This document shows, piece by piece, positions 24,621 to 35,432 of a DNA stretch of 64,000 nucleotides. A program made the translations under genes and the position numbers. The notes under the pieces were generated by a model. That model was not told where the DNA came from, made no database searches, and saw only the letters and a program-made list of their open reading frames with translations. Source of the stretch: Rhodoglobus sp. (GTDB lineage: Bacteria; Actinomycetota; Actinomycetes; Actinomycetales; Microbacteriaceae); the NCBI GenBank assembly GCA_025463605.1, contig JAODAV010000003.1:1-64000 (forward strand). The letters are read 5' to 3'. The stretch's first letter is position 1. Each line of letters opens with the position of its first letter.

Positions 24621-26021
24621 GTGATCGCCCTCACGCTCGCAGAACTCGCCTCGGCGCTCGGCGGGCGGCTGCTCCGCGCGACGGACACCGCCACCGTCAT
24701 CCACGGCGACGTGCACACCGACTCCCGCCGCATCGTCCCCGGCTCTGTCTTCTTCGCCCTGCCCGGGGAGACGACGGACGGCCACCTCTTCGCCGAGGCC
24801 GCGGTCACCGCGGGCGCGGAACTTCTCGTCGTCGAGCGCGAACTCGACCTGGATGTGCCTCAAGTGCTGGTGTCCGACGGCGTGACTGCTCTCGCGAGCC
24901 TTGCGCGCACCGTCGTCGCGCGCGTTCGAGCCGCGGGGCAGCTTCGCGTGGTCGCTATCACGGGCTCGAACGGCAAGACCACCACCAAGAACATGCTGCG
25001 GGCGATCCTCGAGCGCGAAGGCGAGACCGTCGCACCCGCCGGCTCCTTCAACAACGAGGTCGGCGCACCGTTCTCGATGCTGGGCGTGACGGAACAGAGC
25101 CGGTACCTCATCGTGGAAATGGGCGCGAGCGGCATCGGCGAGATCGCGAGCCTCATTTCGATCGTCACCCCGGATGTCGGGGTCGTGCTCAAGGTGGGTC
25201 TCGCCCACGTTGGTGAATTCGGTGGCCAGGACGCCATCCAGCGTGCTAAATCGGAGATGGTGACCGAGCTGCCCCCGGATGCCGTCGCCGTACTCAACAC
25301 GGACGACCCGCGCGTGACACCCATGGCTGCACTCACGCGGGCCCGCGTGCTGTGGTTCGGACTCGGGGACACCGCCGACGTGCGCGCGGTCGATGTCGAG
25401 GCTCTCGCATCCGGCACCGCATTCACGCTCGAGGTCGACGGCGCGTCGCATCCCGTGCGATTGCGCATTCTCGGCGAGCACCACGTCATGAATGCCCTCG
25501 CGGCAATCGCGGCCGCTCGCGAGATCGGCGTTCCCGTGGAGCGCTCGATCCCAGCCGTCGAGAGCCTCGCGCGCGCGGAGCGCTGGCGCATGGAGTTGCT
25601 TGAACGCCCCGACGGCGTCGTCGTGATCAACGATGCGTACAACGCGAGCCCCGACTCCATGGCTGCTGCGCTCAAGACGCTCGCGCAGATAACTCGAGAC
25701 GGCCGGCGTTCCGTCGCCGTGCTCGGGGAGATGGCCGAGCTGGGGGAGTACGCCGACGACGAGCATGACCGCATCGGCAGGCTCGCCGTGCGGCTCAACA
25801 TCTCGCAGCTCATCGTCGTCGGTCATCGCGCGCGCCACATCCACAATGCGGCCGGACTGGAGGGCTCGTGGGACGGGGAGTCGGTACTCGTCGGCACCCC
25901 GGACGAGGCATACGATGTGCTGCGTGATCAGTTGCGCCCGGGGGATGTCGTGCTCGTGAAGTCCTCCAAGTCGGCCGAGCTGCGCTTCCTGGGCGACCGC
26001 ATCGCGGGAGTCACCGCGTGA
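24621..26021 (+). CDS. murF: UDP-N-acetylmuramoyl-tripeptide--D-alanyl-D-alanine ligase
   Basis: Cytoplasmic Mur ligase (466 aa) that adds D-Ala-D-Ala to the UDP-MurNAc-tripeptide. The N-terminal domain is complete ([35 protein letters not shown]). The ATP loop is [18 protein letters not shown], followed by [13 protein letters not shown], and the C-terminal ligase domain has [18 protein letters not shown]. The GTG start comes one base after the stop of the murE-like fragment. It overlaps mraY by 4 bases. Confidence 0.95.
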   Translation: MIALTLAELASALGGRLLRATDTATVIHGDVHTDSRRIVPGSVFFALPGETTDGHLFAEAAVTAGAELLVVERELDLDVPQVLVSDGVTALASLARTVVARVRAAGQLRVVAITGSNGKTTTKNMLRAILEREGETVAPAGSFNNEVGAPFSMLGVTEQSRYLIVEMGASGIGEIASLISIVTPDVGVVLKVGLAHVGEFGGQDAIQRAKSEMVTELPPDAVAVLNTDDPRVTPMAALTRARVLWFGLGDTADVRAVDVEALASGTAFTLEVDGASHPVRLRILGEHHVMNALAAIAAAREIGVPVERSIPAVESLARAERWRMELLERPDGVVVINDAYNASPDSMAAALKTLAQITRDGRRSVAVLGEMAELGEYADDEHDRIGRLAVRLNISQLIVVGHRARHIHNAAGLEGSWDGESVLVGTPDEAYDVLRDQLRPGDVVLVKSSKSAELRFLGDRIAGVTA

Positions 26022-27124
26022 TCGCGCTCCTCATCGCGGGTGGGATCGCCCTCGCTTTCAGCCTCTTCCTCACCCCGCTGTTCATCAGGCTGTTCACGCG
26101 GCTCGGATGGGGCCAGTTCATCCGCGATGATGGTCCGCAATCCCACCACGCCAAGCGCGGAACGCCCACGATGGGCGGCATCATCTTCATCCTCGGTGCG
26201 ATCATCGGCTACTTCCTCGGGCACCTCATCTCGGGTGAGCCGATCACCCTCGCCGGCCTGCTCGTCATCTATCTCATGGTGGGTCTCGGCATCATCGGGT
26301 TCGTCGACGACTTTCTGAAGACTCGCAACCAGCGCAGCCTCGGTCTCGGGGGCTGGTCGAAAGTCGCGGGGCAGGTCCTCGTCGCCGGCGGCTTCGCGGC
26401 GCTCGCCCTGAACTTCCCCGACGATCAGGGTCTCACGCCCGCGTCGTCAATGATTTCGGGCATCCGGGACATCCCGTGGCTCAACCTCGCCGTGTTCGGT
26501 ACGGTGGCGGGCGGCATCCTCTTCGCGATCTGGGTGACCCTCATCATCGTGAGTGCGTCGAACGGCGTGAACGTCGCGGACGGACTCGACGGCCTCGCGT
26601 CCGGTGCGGCGATCTTCGCGATCTCGGCGTACATCTTCATCGGTTTCTGGCAGTTCAACCAGTCGTGCTTCAACGAGTTGCTCGACAACGACGTACTGGC
26701 ACAGTGCTACGAGGTGCGTGACCCGCTCGACCTCGCGATCATCGCCGCGGCGATCGCCGGCGCTCTCATCGGCTTTCTGTGGTGGAACACCTCGCCCGCG
26801 CAGGTCTTCATGGGCGACACCGGGTCCCTCGGTCTCGGTGGCGCACTCGCGGCCCTCGCGATCCTCAGCCGCACCGAGCTGCTGCTCGTGCTGATCGGCG
26901 GGCTCTTCCTCGTCGTGACCGGTTCGGTCATTCTGCAGCGCGCGTACTTCAAGGCGACCAAAGGCAAGCGAATCTTCCTGATGAGCCCGCTCCACCATCA
27001 CTTCGAGCTCAAGGGCTGGGCCGAGATCACCGTCGTCGTGAGGTTCTGGCTCATCTCGGCATTGTTCGTCGCGGTGGGCGTCGGGCTGTTCTATCTCGAA
27101 TGGGTCACCGGCACCGGTGGGTGA
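26018..27124 (+). CDS. mraY: Phospho-N-acetylmuramoyl-pentapeptide transferase
   Basis: Integral membrane enzyme (368 aa, about ten helices) that moves phospho-MurNAc-pentapeptide to undecaprenyl phosphate, forming lipid I. Family motifs: [27 protein letters not shown] with the catalytic aspartate pair, [25 protein letters not shown] and [12 protein letters not shown]. The GTG start overlaps the murF stop (GTGA). Confidence 0.96.
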   Translation: MIALLIAGGIALAFSLFLTPLFIRLFTRLGWGQFIRDDGPQSHHAKRGTPTMGGIIFILGAIIGYFLGHLISGEPITLAGLLVIYLMVGLGIIGFVDDFLKTRNQRSLGLGGWSKVAGQVLVAGGFAALALNFPDDQGLTPASSMISGIRDIPWLNLAVFGTVAGGILFAIWVTLIIVSASNGVNVADGLDGLASGAAIFAISAYIFIGFWQFNQSCFNELLDNDVLAQCYEVRDPLDLAIIAAAIAGALIGFLWWNTSPAQVFMGDTGSLGLGGALAALAILSRTELLLVLIGGLFLVVTGSVILQRAYFKATKGKRIFLMSPLHHHFELKGWAEITVVVRFWLISALFVAVGVGLFYLEWVTGTGG

Positions 27125-27125
27125 C

Positions 27126-28694
27126 GTGGATGGCCTGACCAGCTGGCACGCGGACTGGCGCGGCACGCGAGTCGTCGTGCTGGGTCTCGGAGTGACGGGC
27201 TTCTCAGTCGCCGACACGCTCGTCGAGCTCGAGGCGGACGTGCTCGTCGTCGCGTCCCGCGCGACCGAGGAGCGCGCCGACCTGCTCGCGGTGATCGGCG
27301 CCCGGCTCGTCGTGCAACCGGATGACGACGCCATGCCTGTCGAGGTCGAGAACTTCGATCCGGAGCTGCTGATCGTCTCGCCCGGGTACCCTCCTGACCA
27401 CGTCATCCTGCTCTGGGCCCAGTCGCGCGGCGTTCCGGTCTGGGGCGACGTTGAGCTCGCCTGGCGAGTTCGCGACAAGACCGGTCCACCCGCCGAGTGG
27501 CTCACCGTCACGGGGACCAACGGCAAGACCACGACGGTGCAGCTCGCGGCTCACCTGCTCGCGGCCGACGGGCGTCGGGCCGCCGCCGTCGGCAACATCG
27601 GCGTACCCGTGCTCGACGCGATCCGTGACCCGAAGGGCTTCGACGCGCTCGTCGTGGAGCTGTCGAGCTTTCAGCTCCACTGGATTGCGCGCACCGGCCC
27701 CGGCTCGCTCGTCCCGCTTGTGAGCGCGTGCCTCAACGTGGCCGACGACCATCTCGACTGGCACGGCTCGCGGGAGGCCTATGAGATCGCCAAGGGCACG
27801 GTGTACGCGAACACCCGCGTGGCATGCATCTACAACCGCGCGGACGAGGTGACGAGGCGACTGGTCGAGGAAGCCGACGTGCAGGAGGGCTGCCGCGCCG
27901 TCGGCTTCGGTCTCGACGCACCCGGCCCGAGTGACTTCGGCATCGTCGGCGACATCGTGCTCGACCGTGCTTTTCTCGACGATCGGCAGCGCGCCGCGAT
28001 CGAGCTCACGACACACGGCGAGCTCGAGGCGGCGGGTCTCGCAAGCCCGCACATGGTCGCGAACGTGCTCGCGGCATCCGCCCTGGCGCGCGCCGCGGGC
28101 GTCCCAGCGCCCACCATTCGAGAGGCCCTCGCGACCTTCCGCATCGACCACCACCGCACCGAGACGGTCGGATTCGACGCCGACGTGCTGTGGGTGGATG
28201 ACTCGAAAGCCACCAACTCGCACGCAGCGGATGCGGCGCTCACGTCGTTCGACTCCGTCGTGTGGGTCGTTGGGGGACTCCTCAAAGGCGTCGACATCGC
28301 TCCGCTCGTCGCACGGCACGCGCCGCGTCTCCGAGCCGCCGTCGTCATCGGTGCCAACCATAAACCTGTGGTTGAAGCATTCGAGCGACACGCGCCTCAC
28401 GTGCCGCTGTTCGAGGTGTCCGCGACAGACACTGATGGGGTAATGCCGGAGGCGGTGCGCCTGGCCGGCGACGCCGCCCGTGCGGGCGACGTCGTACTCC
28501 TCGCTCCCGCTGCGGCATCCATGGACCAGTTCACCGACTACGCCGACCGAGGCAACCGTTTCGCCGCGGCCGTGAGAGCTCACCTGGGAGGTGCACCCGA
28601 TGGCGACACCGAGCCGCCCGGCGCCCCGGCGCCCGGCACAGCCCCAGGCCAGGCAGTCGAGCCCGATGCAGGGTCGTCGGCCGACGCCGGCTGA
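27126..28694 (+). CDS. murD: UDP-N-acetylmuramoylalanine--D-glutamate ligase
   Basis: Cytoplasmic Mur ligase adding D-glutamate to UDP-MurNAc-L-Ala (about 522 aa). Visible motifs: RVVVLGLGVTGFSVADTL, ATP loop TVTGTNGKTTTVQLAAHL, VELSSFQLHW, DHLDWHGSREAY and VDDSKATNSHAAD. Starts at 27117 and 27126 (both GTG) are possible; 27126 follows the mraY stop by one base. The last ~35 residues are a proline/glycine/aspartate-rich tail read through the first 95 bases of ftsW in another frame. This tail is not part of the ligase fold. Confidence 0.94.
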   Translation: MDGLTSWHADWRGTRVVVLGLGVTGFSVADTLVELEADVLVVASRATEERADLLAVIGARLVVQPDDDAMPVEVENFDPELLIVSPGYPPDHVILLWAQSRGVPVWGDVELAWRVRDKTGPPAEWLTVTGTNGKTTTVQLAAHLLAADGRRAAAVGNIGVPVLDAIRDPKGFDALVVELSSFQLHWIARTGPGSLVPLVSACLNVADDHLDWHGSREAYEIAKGTVYANTRVACIYNRADEVTRRLVEEADVQEGCRAVGFGLDAPGPSDFGIVGDIVLDRAFLDDRQRAAIELTTHGELEAAGLASPHMVANVLAASALARAAGVPAPTIREALATFRIDHHRTETVGFDADVLWVDDSKATNSHAADAALTSFDSVVWVVGGLLKGVDIAPLVARHAPRLRAAVVIGANHKPVVEAFERHAPHVPLFEVSATDTDGVMPEAVRLAGDAARAGDVVLLAPAAASMDQFTDYADRGNRFAAAVRAHLGGAPDGDTEPPGAPAPGTAPGQAVEPDAGSSADAG

Positions 28695-29928
28695 TCGGCA
28701 ACCGGCGTCCCGGCCGGCCGTCGCCGTCGTTCCCGTGCGGCGCATCTTCACCGCCGAGAACCGCAACTACTTCCTCCTGCTCGGCACGACGCTCTTTCTC
28801 GTGATCTTCGGCCTCGTCATGGTGCTGTCATCGTCGACGATCGAGTCATACGTCGCCGACGAGGGATTCTTCGGCCGCTTCGCGCGCCAGGGACTGTACG
28901 CGGTGATCGGCATCCCTCTCATGCTGCTCGCGTCGCGCATGCCTCCGCGGTTCTGGAAGCGCTGGGCCTGGCCCGCGCTCATGGCCGGCGGGGCGTTGCA
29001 GCTGCTGGTGTTCGTTCCCGGTATCGGCTTCGGTTATGGCGGCAACAACAACTGGATCCGCATCGGCGACTTCACGGCGCAGCCCTCGGAGTTCGTCAAG
29101 GTCGCCCTCATTGTGTGGGTCGCCTGGATGCTGTCAACCAAGCAAGACCTGCTTGGCGACTGGAAGCACGCCATGATCCCGGTGGCACCGGTCGCCGGGG
29201 TTGCGATCGGTTTCGTTCTGCTCGGAAACGACCTCGGCACCGCGACCATCATGATCATGATCGTGCTCGGCTGCATGTTCTTCGCCGGGGTGCGGCTGCG
29301 GCACCTCTTCGCGGCGGTCGTCGCCATCGCGGTGATGGGGCTCGTCTTCGCCGCGACCAGCACCTCCCGCAGTTCCCGCATCAGCGTGTGGCTCCACGGC
29401 TGCACGGCCGAGGACTACCAGGGCGATTGCTGGCAGGTCGAGCACGGTAACTGGGCTCTCGCTGCGGGGGGCCTCTTCGGTCGCGGACTGGGCAACTCGA
29501 CGGCCAAGTGGGGGTGGCTGCCCGAATCCGGCAACGACTTCATCTTCGCCATCATCGGCGAGGAGCTCGGCCTCATCGGGGCAACGGTCGTGCTTGCCCT
29601 CTTCGTTGTGCTTGCCATCGCGTTCGTGCGCATCATCCGCTCCACACGCGACAGCTTCACCCGAATCGCGACAGGCGCCGTCATGGTGTGGGTGATCGGG
29701 CAGGCCTTCGTGAACATCGCCGTCGTGCTCGGCGTGCTGCCGGTGCTCGGCGTTCCGCTTCCGCTCATCTCGGCGGGAGGCTCAGCTCTCATCGCCTCGC
29801 TTCTCGGCATCGGAGTCGTGCTGTCGTTCGCGCGGCGCACCGAGCGCGACCCCGACGAACCGGTTGCCCAGACTCCGGCAGAGCGCTCCCGCATGCTCGC
29901 AGCCCAGCGCGCGCGGCAGCGCGCATGA
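28600..29928 (+). CDS. ftsW: Lipid II glycan polymerase FtsW
   Basis: SEDS-family septal peptidoglycan polymerase (442 aa, ten predicted membrane helices) that works with FtsI. The first ~45 residues are a basic, proline-rich cytoplasmic tail. Signatures: NNNWIRIGDFTAQPSEFVKV, GNDLGTATIMI, GLGNSTAKWGWLPESGNDFI and VLGVLPVLGVPLPLISAGGS. The ATG at 28600 follows GGGAGG by 8 bases, so the gene begins 95 bases inside murD. The stop overlaps murG (ATGA). Confidence 0.95.
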   Translation: MATPSRPAPRRPAQPQARQSSPMQGRRPTPADRQPASRPAVAVVPVRRIFTAENRNYFLLLGTTLFLVIFGLVMVLSSSTIESYVADEGFFGRFARQGLYAVIGIPLMLLASRMPPRFWKRWAWPALMAGGALQLLVFVPGIGFGYGGNNNWIRIGDFTAQPSEFVKVALIVWVAWMLSTKQDLLGDWKHAMIPVAPVAGVAIGFVLLGNDLGTATIMIMIVLGCMFFAGVRLRHLFAAVVAIAVMGLVFAATSTSRSSRISVWLHGCTAEDYQGDCWQVEHGNWALAAGGLFGRGLGNSTAKWGWLPESGNDFIFAIIGEELGLIGATVVLALFVVLAIAFVRIIRSTRDSFTRIATGAVMVWVIGQAFVNIAVVLGVLPVLGVPLPLISAGGSALIASLLGIGVVLSFARRTERDPDEPVAQTPAERSRMLAAQRARQRA

Positions 29929-31004
29929 CCACGTACCTCCTGGCCGGTGGCGGAACCGCCGGTCACGTAAACCCGCTGCTCGCCGTCGCCGACCGGCTGG
30001 GGGAGCGCGAGCCCGACGCCGAAGTGCTCGTGCTCGGCACGAAGGAGGGGCTCGAGTCCCGGCTCGTGCCCGAGCGCGGCTACGAGCTCCTGACGATCGA
30101 GCGGCTCCCATTCCCCAGGCGGCCGGGCCGTGCCGCTCTCCGATTTCCCGGGCGGTTCCGCCGCGCGATCGAGCAGGTGCGATCGATCATCCGCGACAGG
30201 GGTGTGGATGTCGTGGTCGGCTTCGGCGGTTACGTCGCGCCGCCCGCGTACCTGGCTGCGCGCGCGGAGCGAGTGCCGATCGCCATCCACGAAGCCAACG
30301 CGAGGCCGGGCATCGCCAATCGCCTCGGAGCACGGTATACGCGGCATGTGGGCGTCGCCTTCGCTGGCACCCGGCTCCGCGGCGCCACCGTGGTCGGCAT
30401 GCCCCTGCGGCGTGAGATCGAGCAGCTCGACCGGTTCGCGGCCCGCGGGGAGGGCATCCGCTTCTTCGGTCTCGTCGACGACCAGCCGGTGCTTCTCGTC
30501 ACGGGAGGTTCGTCGGGTGCACAGCGCATCAACGAGACCATCGCGGCATCCATCACCCTCATCCTCGGAGCCGGGTGGCAGGTCATCCACGTGACGGGGG
30601 AGTACCGCGAAGGAATCGAGGACCCCCAGCTGCCGGGATATCACGTCGTGAAGTACGCCGATCGAATGGATCTTGCCCTCGCCGTCGCAGACCTCGCCGT
30701 CGCCCGCGCGGGCACGGCAACCGTCGCGGAGCTCGCGGGTCTCGGGGTGCCCGCGGTCTTCGTCCCGTACGCGGCGGGTAATGGCGAGCAGCGTCTCAAT
30801 GCCCGCGGCCCGGTCGCCGCAGGGGGAGCGGTCGTCGTCGAGGATTCGCGGTTCACACCGGCGTGGGTCGCCTCCGAACTCGTGCCGCTCCTGCGCAACC
30901 GCGCTCGCATCGCCGACATGGCCGCGCGAATCGCGACGACCGGGTCGCTCGATGGCACGGACCGTATGGTGGCGCTCGTCCGGCGGGCACTCGAGCAGCA
31001 GTAA
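29925..31004 (+). CDS. murG: Lipid II synthase MurG (GlcNAc transferase)
   Basis: Membrane-associated glycosyltransferase (359 aa) adding GlcNAc from UDP-GlcNAc to lipid I. GT-B fold motifs: [62 protein letters not shown] and [20 protein letters not shown]. It overlaps ftsW by 4 bases and is followed by murC after 10 bases. Confidence 0.96.
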   Translation: MTTYLLAGGGTAGHVNPLLAVADRLGEREPDAEVLVLGTKEGLESRLVPERGYELLTIERLPFPRRPGRAALRFPGRFRRAIEQVRSIIRDRGVDVVVGFGGYVAPPAYLAARAERVPIAIHEANARPGIANRLGARYTRHVGVAFAGTRLRGATVVGMPLRREIEQLDRFAARGEGIRFFGLVDDQPVLLVTGGSSGAQRINETIAASITLILGAGWQVIHVTGEYREGIEDPQLPGYHVVKYADRMDLALAVADLAVARAGTATVAELAGLGVPAVFVPYAAGNGEQRLNARGPVAAGGAVVVEDSRFTPAWVASELVPLLRNRARIADMAARIATTGSLDGTDRMVALVRRALEQQ

Positions 31005-31014
31005 AATCGACGAA

Positions 31015-32430
31015 ATGATCAAGCCCGACCTCACGATGCCCCTGCCCGCCGAACTCGGCGCCGTGCACTTCGTCGGCATCGGCGGTTCGGGCATGAGCGG
31101 AATCGCCCGCCTGTTCCTGGCTTCGGGTCACACGGTGTCGGGCTCCGACCGCTCGGAGAACCACAACACCGAAGACCTGCGTGCTCTCGGCGCGAGCGTG
31201 TCGATCGGCCACGATGCCGGCAACCCGGGCCTGTCCGACGCGGACTCCCTCGTGTACACGGGTGCCCTGTGGCCGGACAACCCCGAGTACCTCGAGGCCG
31301 TGCGCCGTGGCATCCCGGTGCTGCACCGCTCGCAAGCCCTCGCCTGGCTCATCAACCACAAGCGACTCGTCGCAGTCGCGGGGGCACACGGCAAGACGAC
31401 GTCGACGGGCATGATCATCACTGCACTTCTCGAGCTCGGGCAGAATCCGAGCTTCGTCAACGGGGGCGTTATCCAGTCCCTCGGTGTCAGTTCATCGTTC
31501 GGCTCCGGCGAGCTCTTCGTCGTCGAGGCGGACGAGTCGGACGGCTCATTCCTGCTCTACGACACGGCCGTGGCCCTCATCACCAATGTCGACGCCGACC
31601 ACCTCGACCACTACGGCAACCACGACGCCTTCGACGCGGCGTTCGTCGAGTTCGCGAGCAAGACGTCTGAACTCGTCGTGGTCTCGAGCGACGATCCGGG
31701 GGCAGTGCGCATCACTCGGCAGCTCGACTCCTCCCGCGTGCTGACTTTCGGCGAGGATGCCCACGCCGATGTCCGCGTCCACTCGGTGGTCACCGACGGG
31801 CCGGTCGCATTCGTGCTGAACTGGCAGGACGAGGATTACGCGGCTCGCCTCACCGTTCCCGGACACCACAACGCCCTCAACGCCGCCGGCGCTTTCGCCG
31901 TGCTCGTCGGGCTCGGCTTCGACCCTCGCGCGGCCCTCGACGGCATCGCGCTGTTCGGCGGCACGGAGCGGCGCTTCGAACTGCATGGCACCGTCGGCGG
32001 CGTGAGCGTGTATGACGACTACGCCCACCATCCAACCGAGGTCGCCGCGGCCCTGAGTGCGGCGCGCAGCGTCGTGGGCCACGGGCGCATCATCGCCGTG
32101 CACCAGCCGCACCTCTACAGCCGCACGCAAGCCATGGCGGGCGATTTCGCGGAGACCTACGAGCGGCTCGCCGACCACACGATCGTGCTCGACGTGTTCG
32201 GAGCGCGCGAGGACCCGGTGCCAGGCGTTACCGGCGCACTCGTGTCCGATCGATTCCGCGACCAGAACAACGTCGACTACCTCCCGGACTGGCAGGCGGC
32301 GGCCGACCGTGCCGCTGAGCTGGCGCGCGACGGGGACATCATCATGACCCTGAGTTGTGGTGACGTGTATCGCATCGTGCCCCAGGTGCTGGCGTCGCTG
32401 GCCACACGCCAGGGGGCCGCGGGCGCATGA
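31015..32430 (+). CDS. murC: UDP-N-acetylmuramate--L-alanine ligase
   Basis: First Mur ligase, joining L-alanine to UDP-MurNAc (471 aa). Motifs: [22 protein letters not shown] loop [38 protein letters not shown] and [15 protein letters not shown]. The ATG at 31015 is the first one after the murG stop; longer in-frame extensions lie inside murG. It overlaps ftsQ by 4 bases (ATGA). Confidence 0.96.
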   Translation: MIKPDLTMPLPAELGAVHFVGIGGSGMSGIARLFLASGHTVSGSDRSENHNTEDLRALGASVSIGHDAGNPGLSDADSLVYTGALWPDNPEYLEAVRRGIPVLHRSQALAWLINHKRLVAVAGAHGKTTSTGMIITALLELGQNPSFVNGGVIQSLGVSSSFGSGELFVVEADESDGSFLLYDTAVALITNVDADHLDHYGNHDAFDAAFVEFASKTSELVVVSSDDPGAVRITRQLDSSRVLTFGEDAHADVRVHSVVTDGPVAFVLNWQDEDYAARLTVPGHHNALNAAGAFAVLVGLGFDPRAALDGIALFGGTERRFELHGTVGGVSVYDDYAHHPTEVAAALSAARSVVGHGRIIAVHQPHLYSRTQAMAGDFAETYERLADHTIVLDVFGAREDPVPGVTGALVSDRFRDQNNVDYLPDWQAAADRAAELARDGDIIMTLSCGDVYRIVPQVLASLATRQGAAGA

Positions 32431-33428
32431 AGCGCCCCGAGGGCTTCGACCCACCGGGCCGTCAGCAGCCCGGGCCGGCAGCACGCCCGCCGGCGAGACC
32501 GGCGAAGCAGTCGAAGCAGTCGACGCAGCAACCCACCCCGAAGCAACAGCCCACCCCGAAACGGCAGGCGCCGAAGCCGCAACAGTCCTCGAAGCCCCCT
32601 GGCCAGGAGCGCGCCTGGCGGCCGTCGTCATCCCGTTCCCCCCGACCCGATGCCGCCGCCCGCGCGGACCTGCGCAGGGCGGCGAGGGAGCGCCGACGGG
32701 TCGAACGTGCCGAGGTGCGCCGATTCACCCGCCGCGCCCGCAACCGCCGTGTCGCGATAGCCGCTGGCGCCGGCACGGTCGTGACCCTCATCGGCCTCGT
32801 GCTCGTCGCCGTCTACTCGCCCATCCTGGCCCTGCGCACGATCACGATCGACGGCACTGCTCGGATCGACCCGGGAGAGCTGCACGCAGCCGTCGACGCG
32901 CAACTCGGCACGCCTCTCGCCCTCGTCGACTTCGACGCGATCACGGCCGAACTCTCCGCCTTCCCCCTCATCCGTAGCTACGTGACCGAAACGGTGCCGC
33001 CTGACACCCTCCTGATCCACATCGTCGAACGGCAGCCGGTCGGCACCATTCAGGCGGGCGACAGCAAGTTCCTGCTCGTCGACCCCGCCGGCATCACGGT
33101 GCAGGAGTCGGCGGAGCGCATTCCCGGGGTGCCTCTCATCGATCTCCACGGTGCCGAGATGTCGAGTCCGGCCTTCGCTTCCGTCGTCGAGGTTCTCCTG
33201 GCGCTTCCGCCCACGTTGCTCGCACAAGTGGATGTCGCGTCTGCCCACACGCGTGACGACGTGTCTCTCGTGCTCACCGGGGTGGGCCAGGGTGTCACGT
33301 GGGGGAGTGCGGACGATTCGGCAAAGAAGGCTGCCCTGCTCGCTGCCCTCATTGCGGTCACCGATCCTGCGCGAGCCGGCACCTTCGATGTGTCCGCACC
33401 CGGCAACGGAGTCTTCCGCCCCGCGTGA
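32427..33428 (+). CDS. ftsQ: Divisome protein FtsQ
   Basis: Bitopic membrane protein (333 aa) linking early and late divisome proteins. A very basic cytoplasmic tail of ~105 residues, rich in Q/P/K ([16 protein letters not shown]), precedes the transmembrane helix (about 110-135, [20 protein letters not shown]). A POTRA domain ([20 protein letters not shown]) and the FtsQ beta domain ([15 protein letters not shown]) follow. It is the last gene of the tightly overlapped dcw block. Confidence 0.92.
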   Translation: MKRPEGFDPPGRQQPGPAARPPARPAKQSKQSTQQPTPKQQPTPKRQAPKPQQSSKPPGQERAWRPSSSRSPRPDAAARADLRRAARERRRVERAEVRRFTRRARNRRVAIAAGAGTVVTLIGLVLVAVYSPILALRTITIDGTARIDPGELHAAVDAQLGTPLALVDFDAITAELSAFPLIRSYVTETVPPDTLLIHIVERQPVGTIQAGDSKFLLVDPAGITVQESAERIPGVPLIDLHGAEMSSPAFASVVEVLLALPPTLLAQVDVASAHTRDDVSLVLTGVGQGVTWGSADDSAKKAALLAALIAVTDPARAGTFDVSAPGNGVFRPA

Positions 33429-33515
33429 GCCGCGATTCCCGACACGCTGGAGGTTCTGCATCCGGCAGGGGAGGGGCCGACTTACTCTCATGGCAGGAAA
33501 TGCATACTGAGCATA

Positions 33516-33531
33516 ACTTTAATCTTCAAGT
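33516..33531 (+). promoter_or_regulatory. Imperfect inverted repeat before ftsZ, candidate FtsR site
   Basis: ACTTTAA-TC-TTCAAGT is an inverted repeat with one mismatch per arm, 60 bases before the ftsZ GTG in the 163-base ftsQ-ftsZ gap. It resembles the repeat before the second merR gene (ACTTCAA-C-TTGAAG). FtsR activates ftsZ in Corynebacterium; binding here is inference. Confidence 0.45.
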
Positions 33532-33591
33532 AGAGGTTTAAGGTCCTGCGACAGGCAGAGCACGTAAGCACAGTGGCAGCGGAGGCCGGAA

Positions 33592-34725
33592 GTGACGTCA
33601 AACCAGAACTACCTCGCGGTGATCAAGGTAGTGGGCATCGGTGGGGGCGGCGTGAACGCCGTGAACCGCATGATCGAGCTCGGCCTGCGCGGTGTCGAAT
33701 TCATCGCAATCAACACGGATGCGCAGGCGCTTCTCATGAGCGACGCCGACGTCAAGCTCGACGTCGGTCGTGAGCTGACCCGCGGCCTCGGAGCGGGCGC
33801 GGATCCCGAAGTCGGGCGCCGTGCTGCAGAGGATCACGCCGAAGAGATCGAGGAGGCTCTCGCGGGGGCCGACATGGTCTTCGTGACGGCAGGCGAGGGC
33901 GGCGGCACCGGAACCGGTGGCGCACCCGTCGTCGCACGTATCGCGAAGTCGATCGGTGCGCTCACCATCGGTGTCGTCACCAAGCCGTTCGGATTCGAGG
34001 GCAAGCGTCGCTCATCGCAGGCCGAGGTCGGCGTCGCGAGCCTCAAGAACGAGGTCGACACCCTCATCGTCGTGCCGAACGATCGCCTGCTGGAGATCAG
34101 CGATCGCGGCATCAGCATGCTCGAGGCGTTCGCCACGGCAGACCAGGTGCTTCTCGCCGGTGTGCAGGGCATCACCGACCTCATCACGACCCCGGGACTC
34201 ATCAACCTCGACTTCGCCGACGTGAAGTCGGTCATGCAGGGTGCGGGGTCCGCGCTCATGGGCATCGGATCGGCGAGGGGAGCCGATCGCGCCATCAAGG
34301 CGGCCGAACTCGCGGTGGCCTCGCCACTGCTCGAGGCCTCGATCGACGGCGCGCACGGCGTGCTGCTCTCCATCCAGGGCGGATCGAACCTGGGCATTTT
34401 CGAGATCAACGACGCCGCGCGGCTCGTGCAGGAAGCGGTGCACCCCGAGGCCAACATCATCTTCGGTGCCGTCATCGATGACACGCTCGGCGACGAGGTG
34501 CGCGTGACCGTCATCGCCGCCGGCTTCGACGGCGGCGAGCCCACGGTGAAGGCGGGCACGAGCCGTCGCACCAATTACGTCGTGCCCGATGCACCCGTGC
34601 TGTCGCCGACTCCTGAGGTCGAGCCGGCGTGGAGGCCCGAACCGAGCCTCGTGCACACCGCGCCCATGGACCGAAGCTTCGACGACGACGACGGCGACCT
34701 GGACATCCCCGACTTTCTCAAGTAG
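33592..34725 (+). CDS. ftsZ: Cell division GTPase FtsZ
   Basis: Tubulin-like GTPase forming the Z-ring (377 aa). GTP-binding motifs: [16 protein letters not shown], the tubulin signature [13 protein letters not shown] and [12 protein letters not shown]. The T7 loop [11 protein letters not shown] is present. The acidic linker ends in the conserved C-terminal peptide [12 protein letters not shown], which binds SepF and FtsW-type partners. The GTG start follows GGAGG by 6 bases. The 163-base gap upstream suggests a separate promoter. Confidence 0.97.
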   Translation: MTSNQNYLAVIKVVGIGGGGVNAVNRMIELGLRGVEFIAINTDAQALLMSDADVKLDVGRELTRGLGAGADPEVGRRAAEDHAEEIEEALAGADMVFVTAGEGGGTGTGGAPVVARIAKSIGALTIGVVTKPFGFEGKRRSSQAEVGVASLKNEVDTLIVVPNDRLLEISDRGISMLEAFATADQVLLAGVQGITDLITTPGLINLDFADVKSVMQGAGSALMGIGSARGADRAIKAAELAVASPLLEASIDGAHGVLLSIQGGSNLGIFEINDAARLVQEAVHPEANIIFGAVIDDTLGDEVRVTVIAAGFDGGEPTVKAGTSRRTNYVVPDAPVLSPTPEVEPAWRPEPSLVHTAPMDRSFDDDDGDLDIPDFLK

Positions 34726-34727
34726 CC

Positions 34728-35396
34728 GTGGCACCGAGTCTCGGCGAGCGTCTCCAGTCGGTCACAGTCGAGATCGCTGATGCCGCGCGCGAAGCAGCGC
34801 GGGATCCCGCTTCGATCACGACGATCGTCGTGACGAAGTTCCACCCCGCGTCGCTCGTGCGCGAGCTCGCGGCGCTCGGCGTGAGTGACTTCGGCGAGAA
34901 CCGTCACCAGGAGGCGCAGCCGAAGGCGCTGGAGCTCGCCGATCTCGGTCTGACGTGGCACTTCGTGGGCCAGCTGCAGTCGAAGAAGGCGAGGCAGGTG
35001 GCGGAGTATGCCGCCGTCGTGCACTCCGTGGACCGCGACGCCCTGGTCGACGTCCTCGCGGGCTCGCCGCTCGAGGTCTTCCTTCAAGTCAACCTCACCG
35101 ACGACCCGGCCCGCGGGGGCGTCGTGCCCGAGCACCTCGAGGCACTGGCCGAGCGCGTGGTCGCCACGGGCGCCCTGCGGCTGCGAGGCATCATGGCGGT
35201 CGCACCGCTCGGTCGCGAGCCGCGAGCCGCGTTCGCTGCCGTGCGGGGACTGTCCGAACGGCTCGTCAGGATCGTGCCCGAGGCATCCTCGCTGTCGATG
35301 GGAATGTCGGGAGATTTCCGCGAAGCGATACTCGAGGGCGCGACACACCTCCGGATTGGCACGGCAATCACGGGAAACCGACCCGACCATGGTTAA
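34728..35396 (+). CDS. YggS/PLPBP-family pyridoxal phosphate homeostasis protein
   Basis: Cytoplasmic PLP-binding protein of 222 aa; the family balances vitamin B6 and amino-acid pools. The PLP lysine is in IVVTKFHPAS; GVSDFGENRHQEAQPKALEL, WHFVGQLQSKKAR and SLSMGMSGDFREAI are family motifs. GTG follows the ftsZ stop by 2 bases, so translation is probably coupled. The yfiH/pgeF gene often found between ftsZ and this gene in actinobacteria is absent. Confidence 0.92.
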   Translation: MAPSLGERLQSVTVEIADAAREAARDPASITTIVVTKFHPASLVRELAALGVSDFGENRHQEAQPKALELADLGLTWHFVGQLQSKKARQVAEYAAVVHSVDRDALVDVLAGSPLEVFLQVNLTDDPARGGVVPEHLEALAERVVATGALRLRGIMAVAPLGREPRAAFAAVRGLSERLVRIVPEASSLSMGMSGDFREAILEGATHLRIGTAITGNRPDHG

Positions 35397-35432
35397 TCTC
35401 GAACCAGAAGCTTCACCGTTCGGAGGATTACC

